The translations under genes were made by a program, and so were the position numbers. Positions 10,819 to 22,500 of a stretch of 64,000 nt of DNA are shown here, one piece after another; positions within the stretch are counted from its first letter, which is position 1, and the number at the start of each line of letters is the position of its first letter. The stretch comes from Calliphora vicina (Eukaryota; Arthropoda; Insecta; Diptera; Calliphoridae), in the NCBI RefSeq assembly GCF_958450345.1, contig NC_088783.1:99257302-99321301 (forward strand), read 5' to 3'. The notes under the pieces are model-generated. The model ran no database searches and was not told where the DNA came from. It saw only the letters and a program-made list of their open reading frames with translations.

Positions 10819-11379
10819 TATTTTGTTGTTTATAATTTTGAGTACAAACTGAAACTACAAAAACTTAATAATACTTTAGTTTGTATGCTCTGAATAATTA
10901 TCGACAATCAAATTTCCCACTTTGCTTAAGTAAAGCCGATGGACGGCGTGCCAAGTGTCAACCTTGCGTAGACTCACTTTACTGCTCGTCGGGGAAGAGC
11001 ACCTAAAAAAATTGTGTGATTTGATCTATATACGTTGGCAGACGTGTTTTTCCAATTATTCCTTATTTACATCCATCTATCGTTGGCAATAATATTGATA
11101 ATAGGAATAAATTACACATTGACTATTTAGAAATTCAGAGAAAAATAATCAAAATTTATATTCTTTTTTTCCATACAGCTACACAACGTTGAGAAAATCA
11201 GACTATTTTTTCTATCAAATACTGATTACTCTATTATAAAAGCGGTTACTACATGCGGCATGATACAATGTTGCCACACTAAAGAAAATAATGCAGTGTT
11301 GGTAATCAGAAATTTGTATATTGGTTGTAAAAAATTGTACTTCATCATAATAATGGATGCACTGCACAGTGGGTTTAAT
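10819..11379. other. RBM25 5' region
   Basis: Upstream of the RBM25 start codon (- strand). It should contain the 5' untranslated region and promoter. It includes the GC-rich block at 10930-11008, described separately. Otherwise AT-rich and without genes. Confidence 0.45.
10924..11015. other. GC-rich block able to fold, unassigned
   Basis: About 80 bases that are far richer in GC than their surroundings. Complementary pairs are visible: AGTAAAG (10928-10934) with CTTTACT (10977-10983), and GCTC (10984-10987) with GAGC (10997-11000), plus CCG/CGG inside. It does not match the tRNA, U1-U6, U6atac, U4atac or 5S sequences I can recall. It may be the RBM25 5' UTR or promoter, or a small structured RNA. 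Confidence 0.3.
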
Positions 11380-12600
11380 TCTACCTAAAGTGGCGATTAA
11401 TTCATAGAAGCCGTAGTTTTAAAATATTATATTTTTTATTAATGAGTTATTATATGAATATAAAAACACAGCATTTTAGAAAAAAAGTTAAATCTTCTTA
11501 TTATTGTTTTATGGAAAAAATACCTTAGTTCACAATTTATGCTGTAACTTTGGAATGGAAAGCGATAAATTAATGAATAAAATTAGAAATTAAAGCGTAC
11601 TTAATGAGCTTTCAAATAATAATTCAAATAATAATTCAATGACGACACACAAAAAAAAATTAATTGGAGGTTTATCGTTACGAAAAACGATAACCAGATA
11701 TTGAGAAAATGGGGGTTATATGTATTTATATTACTTGGGGGCTACATGATCAAGTTTTGCCTTTCAAGTTCTAATACACTCACACTTTTTACTAATACAC
11801 TCACACTTTTAAGAATTGAAACGAACTTGCATTCAATTTCTCATTCAAGTTGGTGTTCAATTTTTCATTCAAGAAAACAGGTGATTACATTTTTTTGCCC
11901 AATTTGTACTAAAATTGTTTTCAAGTTGCGTGCAGCCTACGTCACAGCTTTCAATTTTTATAAATTTTGACAAACAGTATATGTAAAAGACTATCAAGAA
12001 AAACTTGATCGTGTAGCTGCAGTGTTAGTACAAATTTAATTTAAAATCCAATTTTTGTTTTACAATGAATTTTATATAAGTACAATTTTTTTCATAAAAG
12101 TCGAAAAAGAGAGTATTATAATTTTTTAGCATTTAACAGAGATCGAAAATAACTCGTCCATATACCAAAAAACCCCAAATTTTTGGTATTTAATAATGAT
12201 AAATCCATAAAAACACAGCATTTTAGAAAAAAAAAATTTTAACCCGTTAAGCGCATTATTGTTTTATGAAAAAAAGTCCTTAGTTCACAATTTATGCTGT
12301 AACTTTGGAATGGAAAGCGATAAATTATTGAATAAAATTGGAAATTAAAGCAAACTTAATGTGCTATTAAAACATTCAAATAATAAATTTATTATATGTA
12401 TTTACATTAATATAAATTTAATTTAAAATCTAATTTTTGTTTTTCACAAAATTTTATAAATGTACAAATTTTTTCAAAAAAGTCACAAGAGAGAATATTA
12501 TATTTTTTAGTAATGAATTATATCATAAATACATAAAAACACAACTTTAAAAAAATGGAAGAAAAAATTTGTTTAACCTGTTTTGTTTCAGCATATGTTT
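11380..12600. repeat. Degenerate tandem repeat region
   Basis: A segment beginning ATAAAAACACAGCATTTTAG recurs at about 11460 and 12207 with long shared stretches (TTCACAATTTATGCTGTAAC, GGAATGGAAAGCGATAAATT). A second unit starting AAATTTAATTTAAAATC recurs at about 12034 and 12417. The spacing suggests monomers of roughly 370 bases, much decayed, interrupted by the MITE at 11738-12022. Confidence 0.6.
11738..12022. mobile_element. Probable MITE with TIR GCTACAYGATCAAGTTTT
   Basis: Inverted ends GGGGCTACATGATCAAGTTTT-like on the left and AAAACTTGATCGTGTAGC on the right, about 285 bases apart. I could not settle a target duplication. Just before it, 11670-11715 shares about 40 bases (GTTACGAAAAACGATAACCA) with 55528-55560. 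Confidence 0.5.
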
Positions 12601-12802
12601 TTTAGCAACAGGAGTTCTTTCACTATAACTTAAGTAAAACTCTTTTTCTGATAATATTAGTTGTGTTCGCGTACTTTATAATTTGTAATAATTTGTACAA
12701 ATTATCACTGGATGTTACGGGATTCCGTTCGTTTACTTTTAAAAACTTGTAACGAGAGAGCAAGAGAGTGTTAAAAGTGACAGTTCGTAGATAGAGAACA
12801 TG

Positions 12803-12841
12803 ATATTTTTTACTGGACATTTTTTGTCCAGTAAAAAATAT
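12803..12841. repeat. Perfect 17-base inverted repeat abutting an LTR
   Basis: ATATTTTTTACTGGACA (12803-12819), a 5-base T spacer, then the exact reverse complement (12825-12841). The LTR at 12842 begins at the very next base. Confidence 0.85.
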
Positions 12842-13444
12842 TGTTACGTTTTAACCTTTTTAAAACGCTGGTTTATTTCCTTTAAATAAACCGGATACTT
12901 TTGATTGCAAATAAAAGCCGTTTAGTAGTTTGAAAATTGTAACAACTCTTTACTTCTTTAAAATATACAACAACAACAGAATTAAATAGCCACTCAATGT
13001 TTTTTATACACGTTTATAAATTCTCAGAATTACAGACACAATTTATACTGTACACGAATTTACTTGAAAAAAAAAACACAACACACTTTAAGGCACTTAT
13101 ATGATGTTTATTCGAAAAGCGTCTCTGATAAAACTCACTCACGACTGCAACCTCTGCCACTATTTATAACACTGCATTACCATCTAGAAAGCTCTTTAAC
13201 TGTCTAGAGGTTTCTAATACATACGCCATCTGTGGTGTACTTTCTACAATGTTCTTTAACTGAATATTCGAAATCGAATACAGCGTTGCCAACTTACGAT
13301 CAAATCAACTGAAAGCTTTTATTTAACAATGCCCACAGATATGTTACAGTCTGCCATTACAGCACTGTTATTTGAAAGCATTATGCTACTTTTAAATCAG
13401 CCCTTAAAATCGTTATATTTGAATTCAAGTACAATTTCGTAACA
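12842..13444 (-). repeat. 3' LTR of the gypsy-type element
   Basis: Starts TGTTACG and ends CGTAACA on +, aligned almost end to end with 16595-17185. Both contain the same ordered blocks (AAATAAACCGGATACTTTTG, CATACGCCATCTGTGGTGTA). Confidence 0.85.
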
Positions 13445-13455
13445 CTGCCCCCCGC

Positions 13456-13947
13456 TTAAGCCTGTTCGTCCCGAATAGGCATAGATTCACTTCTCCCATA
13501 GGCGGCTAGTCGTTTCAGATGTTCAACTTTAATTCCCGATATCGGTCTTCCACATTTCCGTATTCTATAAACCATGTCGTCCAATTTCTTAATTACCCTA
13601 TGTGGTCCTTTGCAGTGATTCCTTAATTTGGATGACAAACCCCTATTACATTGTGAGCTATATCTAGTTTTCATTTGGTCATTTGTCATTTTAATTCGTC
13701 TCCGAACGAGTTCATGCATTTCTTTTTCTGTTGAAGCACCTTCACCCATCTTGGAACCCGGCCTGATGATCTTTTCTCTGCGGGACAGACCAAGCACTCC
13801 AACAGGAACCATTCCGTCGTTGCACTGTTCAACGAGGGCCTCCATTGTTACATGGCCGCTTCTCACATCCGCTGGTTCCAACACCAACAAACCATAATCC
13901 TCCACTTCCTCACGGGCCCATACCAAATCCTCTGACTGCGGTGGCAA
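13456..13947 (-). pseudogene. Pol tail: integrase C-terminal region
   Basis: An open frame of 163 residues. Its second half has the look of the C-terminal integrase region of Ty3/gypsy pol: MKTRYS, then GLSSKLRN, GPHRVIKKLDDMVYRIRK and VEHLKRLAAY. The first half is less clear. It follows the protease remnant directly, without any RT or integrase core, so a large deletion joins the two. Confidence 0.7.
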
Positions 13948-13992
13948 CCTTTTGTGCTCAACAAAAACTAACTTTCTTACTTGAGACTTGCT

Positions 13993-14279
13993 CTAATATC
14001 CGACGTCAAGGGGTATTTTAACATTTCGGCAATTCATGACTTTTTGTCCCATGTACAAAGTAATGCTATGATTAATCATGAAGTCTGCATCAATGATTAC
14101 TTCGTCCACAATATCGGCAACAACAAAGCCATGATTTACGCTAATACCACCAATAGTTAGTTTCACATTAACTTTACCATGGACAGTGGCAGGCTCTCCA
14201 GTAGCGGTGCGTAGACTTACATTGCAAATTGGTTCCATCGATTTCTTTACTAAATCTGTTCTGATGATAGACTGCGACG
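13993..14279 (-). pseudogene. Retropepsin (protease), C-terminal part
   Basis: Continues the protease begun by DTGAS at the end of the gag frame, on the other side of the foldback insertion. Visible are VIIDADFMINH (the usual D(Y/F)(L/I) region with Ala-Asp) and a hydrophobic strand before it. It ends in a stop at 13993-13995. The interrupted reading frame means that no functional protease can be made from this copy. Confidence 0.7.
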
Positions 14280-14990
14280 GGTGCCGTGAAATAAGGCCAT
14301 AGGTAATAAGGCCATATGGCCTTATTGCACATTGCGTTGAGAAATAAGACCATATGGCTTTATTACCACCGAGGTAGTGAAATAAAGCCATTATGGCATT
14401 ATTGCATCTTAGAAAATTTTTTGTTTGCTTAAATGATTTATTTAATTTGACAAAAAAAGAAAGTTCAATCAAAAATTAAGGAACATCCACTCCAAAAAAA
14501 AAAGTATTTTTTAATAATTTATTTACAAGAAAGGCTTTATTTAGCGAAGCCGCCTGCCGCGTTCCATGGAGGAGAAAGTCCCTAAGAGAAGAACTTTATT
14601 TGCGAAGACAAGTGTTTTTGCACTCAGTAGTATGGCTTGCAACTATTCGGTTTCGCAGGAAAAGGTTTTTTTTATTGGCGGCCTGTGGCCGCTCTTAGGG
14701 GCTTTTTCCTACATGGAACGCGGCAGGCGGCTTCGCTAAATGAAGCCTTTCCTGCAAATGATTATAAAATATTTTTTTTGTCGCCTGTCACGAGAAAATA
14801 ACTATACATATGTTTGTAATTATAACAAACTATTTTACACTGATATGGCTTTATTTCCACTTTGACCATTAATTCAATATGACTTTATTTCACTCCCTCG
14901 GTGGTAATAAAGCCATATGGTCTTATTTCTCAACGCAATGTGCAATAAGGCCATATGGCCTTATTACCTATGGCCTTATTTCACTGCACC
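14280..14990. mobile_element. Foldback element with about 125-base TIRs and 9-base TSD
   Basis: 711 bases. Left end GGTGCCGTGAAATAAGGCCA and right end its complement with one change; the match continues about 125 bases with internal repeats of AATAAGGCCATATGG. The exact 9-base duplication ACTGCGACG lies at 14271-14279 and 14991-14999. A second inverted pair lies inside: GCGAAGCCGCCTGCCGCGTT (about 14543) and its complement (about 14720). No transposase. A 9-base duplication with long TIRs suggests a Mutator-like or classical foldback element. Confidence 0.85.
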
Positions 14991-16476
14991 ACTGCGACGC
15001 TCCCGTGTCCATAGTAAGGATGTGCTTCCGTCCGTTGATGTACCCACTAGCAGTAAGATTGTTATTTTCCTGCTGCAGTACTGATATGGAGATGGTAGGG
15101 CCATCAGGTGTGGGAGTCAGATCCTGTCCCTCAGTGCAAGCTCGCTTTAAAGGTGGCTCCTGTAATGCTTGATGATTCGCCAGCTGGTTATTTCTTGACG
15201 CTGAAACATATCTGATTCGCTTTTTTGGTGCTCTGCAGTTTCGCTGAATGTGACCCATTTTTCCACAGTTATAACATTTAACTTTGGCTTTAGTTTGTCT
15301 CTTACTTAATACCTCTAAAACTGCCTCTATTAATTCCTTTAATTCGTTGACCATACTTCTATCATTTTCAGCCATAACCTCGATTTTCCGCACATTACAC
15401 ACCTGGGGTTTTGAAATTATCTTTGCTGTTTCTTGTACAAGCGCGAATGAGACGGTTTCAAAGAATGATGACTTTGGTGTGGCACATACCGCATATTTTA
15501 TCTCTGGATCGCGAATACCATTCACAAATGCCTCTATCTTCAAATGCTCCAAAATCGGATGGTTCTCTCCAGGATAAATAAGCTGTAGCAAACGCTCGAT
15601 TTGCATCGCAAAATCTTGTAGCGTCTCATTGGCATTCTGCACTCTACCACGCAATTCCATTCGGTATAATTCTTTCTTATGCTCGCCACCGTACTTACGT
15701 TGTAGCACCTCCATTATGTCATCATAACAATTTCTATTGCTTGCTGGCACGCTTTCAAGAACTACTGCGGCATTCCCTTTTAAGGCCAATATCAATTCTA
15801 TAGCTTTTTCTTCATTGTTCCACATGTTTCTAATGGCAACTGTATCAAACTGGAACTTGAAAACATTAAATGGTGTGCTGCCATCAAAACTAGGGGCCTT
15901 TATTCTGCTAGATGCTTCTGAAATAACTCGCACCGGTCCATCTTGGCATTGAAGATTATTAACCTTTGTTTCTAGGTCATGCAGTTTTTGATCAACACCA
16001 TTTTCTAAATCTGACACCTTCTGGTCAATACCATCCACTCTGCTGTTAAAAGCTTCAGACATTTCCTGAATTTTCTCGTCTGTGACTCTAGATGATTCTT
16101 GAAATTTCGCTTCCTTTTCAGCTAGGAGTTTCTCGTTGTTGACTTGAACTTCAGCTAATAATTTTTCATTGTTGACTCTAGAAGTTTCTTGAAATTCTTC
16201 TTTGACTTCAGCTAGAAGTTCAGTTTTAACCTCCGCAAGCTGTTTCGAATTTTCGTTCATTTTCGCTTCCAGGTTCTCGTTGTTTACTTTAGAAGTTTCT
16301 TGAAGTTTCATTTGCATTCCCTCCATCTTTTCCATCATAGCCGCAAACATTGTGCTTAAATCCATGCTGCTTGTTGCTGAACGTGTAGAAACTTCCATTT
16401 CTTCCTTATACTCGAATTCGTAAGCACCGATGTCAATATCACGCCGCTTGAATTCATCTATGAGCCTCTTCTGCAA
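14991..16476 (-). pseudogene. Gag and start of protease of the gypsy-type element
   Basis: An open frame of about 495 residues. It has an N-terminal half with strong heptad character (repeated Glu/Lys/Asn stretches, probable coiled coil), a capsid-like region, the nucleocapsid zinc knuckle CYNCGKMGHIQRNC, and then TMDTGAS, the active-site motif of retroviral-type aspartic protease. It runs into the foldback insertion straight after DTGAS. Gag itself looks intact and might still be made, but the frame is followed by a broken protease. Confidence 0.8.
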
Positions 16477-16574
16477 TTCTGCTTTGTTACCTGCTGTTGG
16501 TAGCTGAACTTACTCAATTCTTTCTTGAGTTGTTCAACTTTTAGTTCCTCAAACTTCATGCTTATTATTTTGCA

Positions 16575-16592
16575 ATCCCACTTCTGACACCA
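16575..16592 (-). promoter_or_regulatory. Primer-binding site, complementary to tRNA-Leu 3' end
   Basis: On - it reads TGGTGTCAGAAGTGGGAT, two bases inside the 5' LTR. Its complement, ATCCCACTTCTGACACCA, equals the 3' end of animal tRNA-Leu(CAG) plus CCA. This sets the direction of the element. Confidence 0.8.
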
Positions 16593-16594
16593 AT

Positions 16595-17185
16595 TGTTAC
16601 GTTTTAACCTTTTCAAAACGTTTGGTTTATTTCCTTTAAATAAACCGGATACTTTTGATTGCAAATAAAAGCCGTTTAGTAGTTTAAAAATTATAACAAC
16701 TCTTTATTTATTCAAAATGTACAACAACAACAGAATTAAATAGCCACTCAATGTTTTTTTATACACGTTTATAAGTTCTCAGAAATACAGACACAATTTA
16801 TAATGTACACAAATTTACTTGAAAAACACAGCACACTTTAAGGCACTTAGTTGATGTTTATTCGAAAAGCGTCTCTGATAAAACTCACTCACGACTGCAA
16901 CCTCTGCCACTATTTATAACACTTCATTACCATCTAGAAAGCTCTTTAACTGTCTAGAGGCTTCTAATACATACGCCATCTGTGGTGTACTTTCTACAAT
17001 GTTTTTTAACTGAATATTCGAAATCGAATACAGCGTTGCCAGCTTACGATCAAATCAACTGAAAGCTTTTATTTAATAATGCCCACAGATATGTTACAGT
17101 TTTACAGCACTGTTATTTGAAAGCATTATGCTACTTTTAAATCAGCCGTTAAAATCGTTATATTTGAATTCACAATTTCGTAATA
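16595..17185 (-). repeat. 5' LTR of the gypsy-type element
   Basis: Begins TGTTACG and ends CGTAATA (one change from CGTAACA). It differs from the 3' LTR by scattered substitutions and small indels, so the insertion is not recent. Confidence 0.85.
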
Positions 17186-17347
17186 ATATAGACGAAACTT
17201 TTTTTTTGAAATGAGTCTTTTATCATAACTAAACGAAACTATTAAAAGTATTCAAAATCTAAAACAATCCAAAAAGGATTTCAATGGTATAACTAAGGAT
17301 TTTATATGCTTAGAAAAAACTAAAAAAAGAACTGAGATATTGAATAT
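17186..17347. mobile_element. Fragment of a second CGGTTAACCG-family hAT-type element (left part)
   Basis: Matches 3951-4037 closely (GACGAAACTTTTTATTGAAA region, then ATGAGTCTTTTATCATAACT). The copy resumes at 17822 after the solo LTR. Confidence 0.7.
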
Positions 17348-17821
17348 TGTTACGTTTTAACCTTTTCAAAACGCTGGTTTATTTCCTTTAAATAAACCGA
17401 CACAATTTACAGACACAATTTATAATGTACACGAATTTACTTGAAAAACACAACACACTTTAAGGCACTCAGTTGATATTTATTCGAATAGCGTCTCTGA
17501 TAAACTCACTAACGACTACAACCTCTGCCACTATTTATAACACTGCCATCTGCACTCTAGATTTATCTTTAACTGTCTAGAGATTGCTAATACATACGCC
17601 ATCTGTGGTGTACTTTCTATAATGTTCTTTAACTGAATATTCGAATATACGGACGCAGCAAACAGCGTTGCCAACTTACGATCAATGGTCAACTGAAAGC
17701 TTTTATTCAATGTTAATAATTCCCACAGATATGTTACAGCACTGTTATTTGAAAGCATTAGGCTACTTTTAAATCAGCCGTTAAAATCGTTATATTTGAA
17801 TTCAAGTACAATTTCGTAACA
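17348..17821 (-). repeat. Solo LTR of the same gypsy family
   Basis: Starts TGTTACG, ends CGTAACA, and is flanked by ATAT (17344-17347, 17822-17825). At 474 bases it lacks about 120 bases present in the other LTRs, after AAATAAACCG. Its internal region was lost by LTR-LTR recombination. Confidence 0.85.
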
Positions 17822-17965
17822 ATATTCTTTGTCATGCTTTGGATTTCTCCAACATATACAATCAGCGAGAGAGTTTTTTTCCAGCGACAACGTCATATGT
17901 TTTATGACATTTTACTATTTCTTAAATAAATGTTCAACAAATCATGCGATTTCAGATAGCATCCC
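17822..17965. mobile_element. Fragment of the second hAT-type element (right part)
   Basis: Continues the match to 4043-4290 (TTTCTCCAACATATACAATC, TTTTATGACATTTTACTATT), then is cut off by LINE sequence. Confidence 0.65.
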
Positions 17966-18210
17966 TAGTTGTATCCGATCAACTGTTTGATGGGGGTGCA
18001 GTTTTTACTGATGGATAGAAACGGTCACGGTGGTTGATAGATATTAAACGGTCATAAGACTCTCTGACGAGTGCAGCGTCTTCCAGGCAAATATCTCCGC
18101 GATCTGGAAAGCCACAGAGTTGATAAAAGCACACGTAACTGAGGGGCCTGTAGTGACTATTTATGTGGACAATCAGGCGATACTTAAGACTTTGAAATGT
18201 CACTTAATAC
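17966..18210 (+). pseudogene. LINE RNase H fragment
   Basis: Matches 47160-47440 of the LINE at 44031-48253 (GATCAACTGTTTGATGGG, GATCTGGAAAGCCACAGAGT). This is the 5'-truncated start of a copy that continues at 19178 and 22990. Confidence 0.75.
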
Positions 18211-19055
18211 ATATTAAAAACATTAAAACATATTCAAAATCAAAAAAAAATAAAACAAATACTTCAACTATTTTAGAAGACTTTATATATTTAGAAAATG
18301 TCACAAGTGATCTGGTAAGCCTGAAAACTTACTCAACTTACTCTATATGTCCTACAAATACACCGAGTAAAAGATGATTTTCAATGTCTAGTTTTATAAA
18401 AACAAAAAAAGAATCGATATACTCCAAAGCATTTAAACTGTGTTTTACTTATTCCTAAAAGATTATTTTACCTTCATAAGGTCTTCAAATTTACTGACGT
18501 TAACGATCTTCGGGTCAAATTTGACCCAAATAGAAAATAGATTTTTTTTTTTAAAACTAACGTAGTTATTGACATTTAAAATTAATTAATGTCATAAAAT
18601 ATCAAAAATAACAACCACTAATTTTTAGAAAAAATGCAATTTTAATTATAAAATAAGTAAAATTTTACCCGAAGACCTTATGAAGTATAAGAAAAACAGT
18701 AGTTTGAGTATAATGTTCAGCAAATATGATAAAAAGAGACAGATATATATTAGAGCTACCAAAGATATATTGTAGTGCTACCAAAGCTCTAAAAAAATGT
18801 AACTTAATTGTGCGTAACAAAAGACCTTAAGTCCAAACAAGTTTATAGATATTTTTTTTGCCAATTTGTTTTTCTAAAAACCTAACGTAGTTGTTGACAT
18901 TTGAAATTAAATAAAATTCATAAAATATCAACCACTCACTTTTAGAAAATATTAAATATTAATTTCAAAATGGGTCAAATTTGAACCGAAGACCTTGTGA
19001 AGGATAAAAGAAGTAATCAAAATTATTTTAATAGATAAAACATTTTTTCTTCTTA
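18211..19055. repeat. Insert with paired inverted-repeat units
   Basis: Two related units, about 18472-18690 and 18823-19010. The first starts CCTTCATAAGGTCTTC and ends GAAGACCTTATGAAG; the second is more degraded and ends GAAGACCTTGTGAAGG. Each contains GTCAAATTTGA and CTAACGTAG..TTGACATTT. They look like two copies of a small MITE. No genes. Confidence 0.5.
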
Positions 19056-19177
19056 TTTCTAGGCGGTTTAATATTTTTCCAAAAAACCGGTTAACCAGTT
19101 ATTATAAAAAAAACCGAAACCGGTTTATATTAAATTGCAATTTTCGAAGAAACCGAAAATCGGTTTCTAAAAAATGT
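19056..19177. repeat. AACCGGTT-family MITE fragment
   Basis: Contains AACCGGTTAACCAGTT, GAAACCGGTTTATA and GAAAATCGGTTTC in about 120 bases, like the element at 2507-2969. Confidence 0.55.
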
Positions 19178-19524
19178 CGAAGAATTGATCACCCTACTGG
19201 CTATACATGGCTCTAATCTTGACCATGGTACTAGGGAAAGGGGGGGCAATACCTCCGATTTGAAACTAGATGCAAAGGCAACCAAAACGCTAAATGGGTT
19301 GGATAGGTGTAGTCTCAGAATTCTCGTAGGAGTGATAACGGGTCACTGCTCAATTGGGGGCTTCATAGGTAAATGGGATAATACCACACAGGATTTTCTA
19401 GGGTGTGTGGGGATGTAGAGGAATTGGAGACAGTAGAGCACATTATGTGCAACTGCCCGAGACTACACACAGTCATTTAAATCAATGGCTAGGTAACAGA
19501 ATTCTAGATGAACTTGGTAGTGTT
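19178..19524 (+). pseudogene. LINE 3' ORF2 fragment, middle piece
   Basis: Matches 47560-47970 with a deletion of about 110 bases. AGAATTCTCGTAGGAGTGAT and GAGCACATTATGTGCAACTG are recognisable. It breaks off at GTAGTGTT, where the insertion 19525-22981 begins; the LINE resumes at 22990. Confidence 0.75.
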
Positions 19525-22500
19525 TTACACCGTTTAACCAAAAAAACGTTTTTTTTTTCGAAATCTCGGATTTTGGCGAACTGTTTAATTTAAAAAGTTG
19601 ATTTTCGGTTAACCGGTTTATCCGGTTTTTATCACTCGGTTAACCGGTTTTTAAAATTTGGGACTAAAATTATTAAATCTCATGTTTTTGTGCATTTTAT
19701 ATTCATTGTGTACATTATATCAAACATTTGATGATTTTACTAAACGTTAAGTTGAGTAAGTCAATCAGTTTGACTTCATAGTGTGTTTTGTTCTTAAAAT
19801 TTTATTTTATTAATCATTTCGTTAGCTTAGTGTGATTTGAAAAATTTTTGAAATCTGATAATGGAGTTTTATTACTTACATATTTGGTATGATATATAAT
19901 GACAAATAATCACAGCTAAGAAGAAGTGCGTTTGCATCTTATAGGTCTTTTTTTGGGACTTGCAACATTTTCTATTTCATATCATGCAAATTTCAAAATT
20001 ATCAAATATTTAATTAAAAAATTTATTTACATTTTTTGGTTGAAATTTAATGAATAAACCAATAATTAAAACAAGTATTATATATTTAGTAACATATTTA
20101 TACTCAATTCCATTTGACTGAGTTAATAATTTTGAAATTTTTACAAAATAAAATGGACTTAGCACCTTTGTATATTTAATGTAAAATTAACAATTCCTGA
20201 CTACTAAAAACTACAAATTTTAAAGCTGTATATACAGATTTTGGAATATTGGAAATTTTATGTTTTCTACATGGCAGAATCAACCAGGTACAATTATTAG
20301 GGAGAGCTTTCAATCAGTTACCTTGTTATGTCAAACTACAGAAATAAAAGAAACGAAGCAAAATAAAATTGTATATTGTTTCTTCAGATTTACACCACCA
20401 GCTTCACTTTATCTGCTACATTTCACATATTTTTGTTCAAAAGAACATTTATTAACACTAATTTTATAAGCATTTATTTAAAATTAAATTTTAATATTGT
20501 TTAAATTGAAAATTTTTGAAAATTATTTTATTTTTGACATTTGCTTTTATTGTTTTTCCAGTTTTATTTAGTTTGTATGTATTTGACATTTTAGGGAAAT
20601 TATAATTGAGAACATACTTTCTAATAATTGTACCTGGTTTGTTCTGCCATGGTTTTCTACACATATATGACGGTTAACAGGTTTTTTCGATGTCGGTTAA
20701 CCGAAAAATCGGTTTTATAAAAAAGGCCAATTTTCGGTTAACCGACAAACCGGTTTTTTACAAATACTAGTTGTTGTTGTTGTAACAGTTCGACTGTGCC
20801 AGATTGTTATTTCCTGAAATTATAAGAGTGAATATTTTAATTAATTGTGTTGATGTCAGTAGGTGGTAGTGGGAGCTGGAGAAACTGCGCCACCTCAGTT
20901 GGTCTTAACCACAGGTCTATGGGGCGCAAATTTGTAGACCTGGTGGGACAATTAAATAAATGCATTGTATCGTGAGGACTTTGATGACAGGCGGGGCAAC
21001 GGTTTAAAGTGCCAGGAACGATACGTTCTCGGTAGCAGTTGAGGAAACTGCAACAACCGGCTCTTAATTGTGCTAATATAGTTCTTGTATGCCTTGGTAA
21101 TTGTCTCTCACAATCCGATATCGCAGGGGTGTTCATTTAGGACTCTGTTGCATCTGTAGCCATTAATGGCTTCAGTAACCGCCGTTTGATGCAACAATTT
21201 CCGAGCACTTGCAATAGCCAATCTGTCGACGTCCGATGGTATGACGTCTTGGATGTCGCTGCGAAAGCGTCGAAAGTCCATCCGGATGTGTCGGGGAAGA
21301 GGATCCTGCATCAGAATCTGATGGTTGGGGTGACTCGGCAGATGGCATGCCAACAGGAACTGTCTAGTCAACAACACATTATGTTGTCTGACCGACCGTA
21401 ACCTGGTCTCCTCATGTAGATGATCCACATTCGTCATCTTGACACAACCGGTTGCGATCCGGAGAGCATTATTTTGGGCCGTTTGTAAACCTCGCCATTG
21501 GGTGTCACTGAGGAATGAGGTCCATACTGGGGCAGCATAGTTGAGAAGAGAGCGACCAATTGCTTTGTATGTCGCTACAATCGTCTCTTTGTTCATGCCT
21601 CAAGAGGTGCCAGCTAGAGCTTTAAGGACCTTGTTCCTATTTTTAACCTTTTGGTTGATGTAGGTTGCGTGCCTTGAAAAGTGAAGGAGGCTGTCGAAGA
21701 CTACCCCTAAAATTTTCGGGTTTTGAACCGTGGGGATAGTTCGACCTTCGACTGAGATGTTGAGCGCCGTCCTTACTTCTTTAGTCCAAGAGGTGAAAAG
21801 GGACACCGAGGATTTCGGAGCAGATAACCTGAGTTTGCGTTCCTGAAAAAAGTCTGTTATGGTGGCCAGGTATCGGGTGATTTTGGCACTTATGTCGTCG
21901 ATGTTGACACCTGATGAAATTATAGTGCAATCATCTGCATACGACACCATGGAGACATTTGGGGGGGTTCAGGTAGCTTGGCAAGATATATGTTGAAGAG
22001 CATCGGTGATAGTAGTCCTCCTTGTGGCACGCCCATCTTTATCTTGCGGTATTTTGATTTCTGGCCTCTGAACTCGACAAACGCATGTCTTCCACATAGA
22101 TAGTTGGCTATCCAGCGTTTTACATCATTTGGGAGTGTGGAGTTCACGATGTCATTAATCAGCATCGAGTGATCGACCGTATCGAATGCCTTGGATAAAT
22201 CCAGTGCGGCGACGATGGTACGTTGACACGGTCGTTGCTGATTGAGGCCATTGGCGATCTGGGAGGTTATCTGAGTTAGAGCCGTTGTTGTGCTATGCGC
22301 TTCCCTGAATCCATGTTGATGTGTGGCTAGCGGGAAATGCTCTTTCAGGGTGGGTAATAGTAGGGATTCTAAAATCTTTGCTATTGGTGACAATAAGGAG
22401 ATGGGGCGGTATGATACTCCTAGGGTAGCTGATTTTTCCGGTTTTAGAATTGGGATAACTCGAGCCACTTTCCAGATATCTGGAATCACCAAATGGTGAA

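Larger units (their letters stand above)
12842..17185 (-). mobile_element. Defective Ty3/gypsy-type LTR retrotransposon
   Basis: A - strand element of 4.34 kb: 5' LTR at 16595-17185, primer-binding site at 16575-16592, gag, protease, a pol tail, polypurine tract near 13445-13456 (GCGGGGGGCAG on -) and 3' LTR at 12842-13444. Flanked by ATAT on both sides (12838-12841, 17186-17189). RT, RNase H and the integrase core have been deleted, so only gag, part of the protease and the integrase C-terminal region remain. A foldback DNA element (14280-14990) splits the protease. The element could move only with help from another copy. Confidence 0.85.

Noticed and set aside
10924..11015. tRNA or spliceosomal RNA gene at the GC-rich block
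   Set aside because: No cloverleaf, no A/B box, and no match to U1-U6, U6atac, U4atac or 5S; kept only as an unassigned structure.
14879..15172. + strand frame across the foldback element border
   Set aside because: It crosses a transposon boundary and lies opposite gag.
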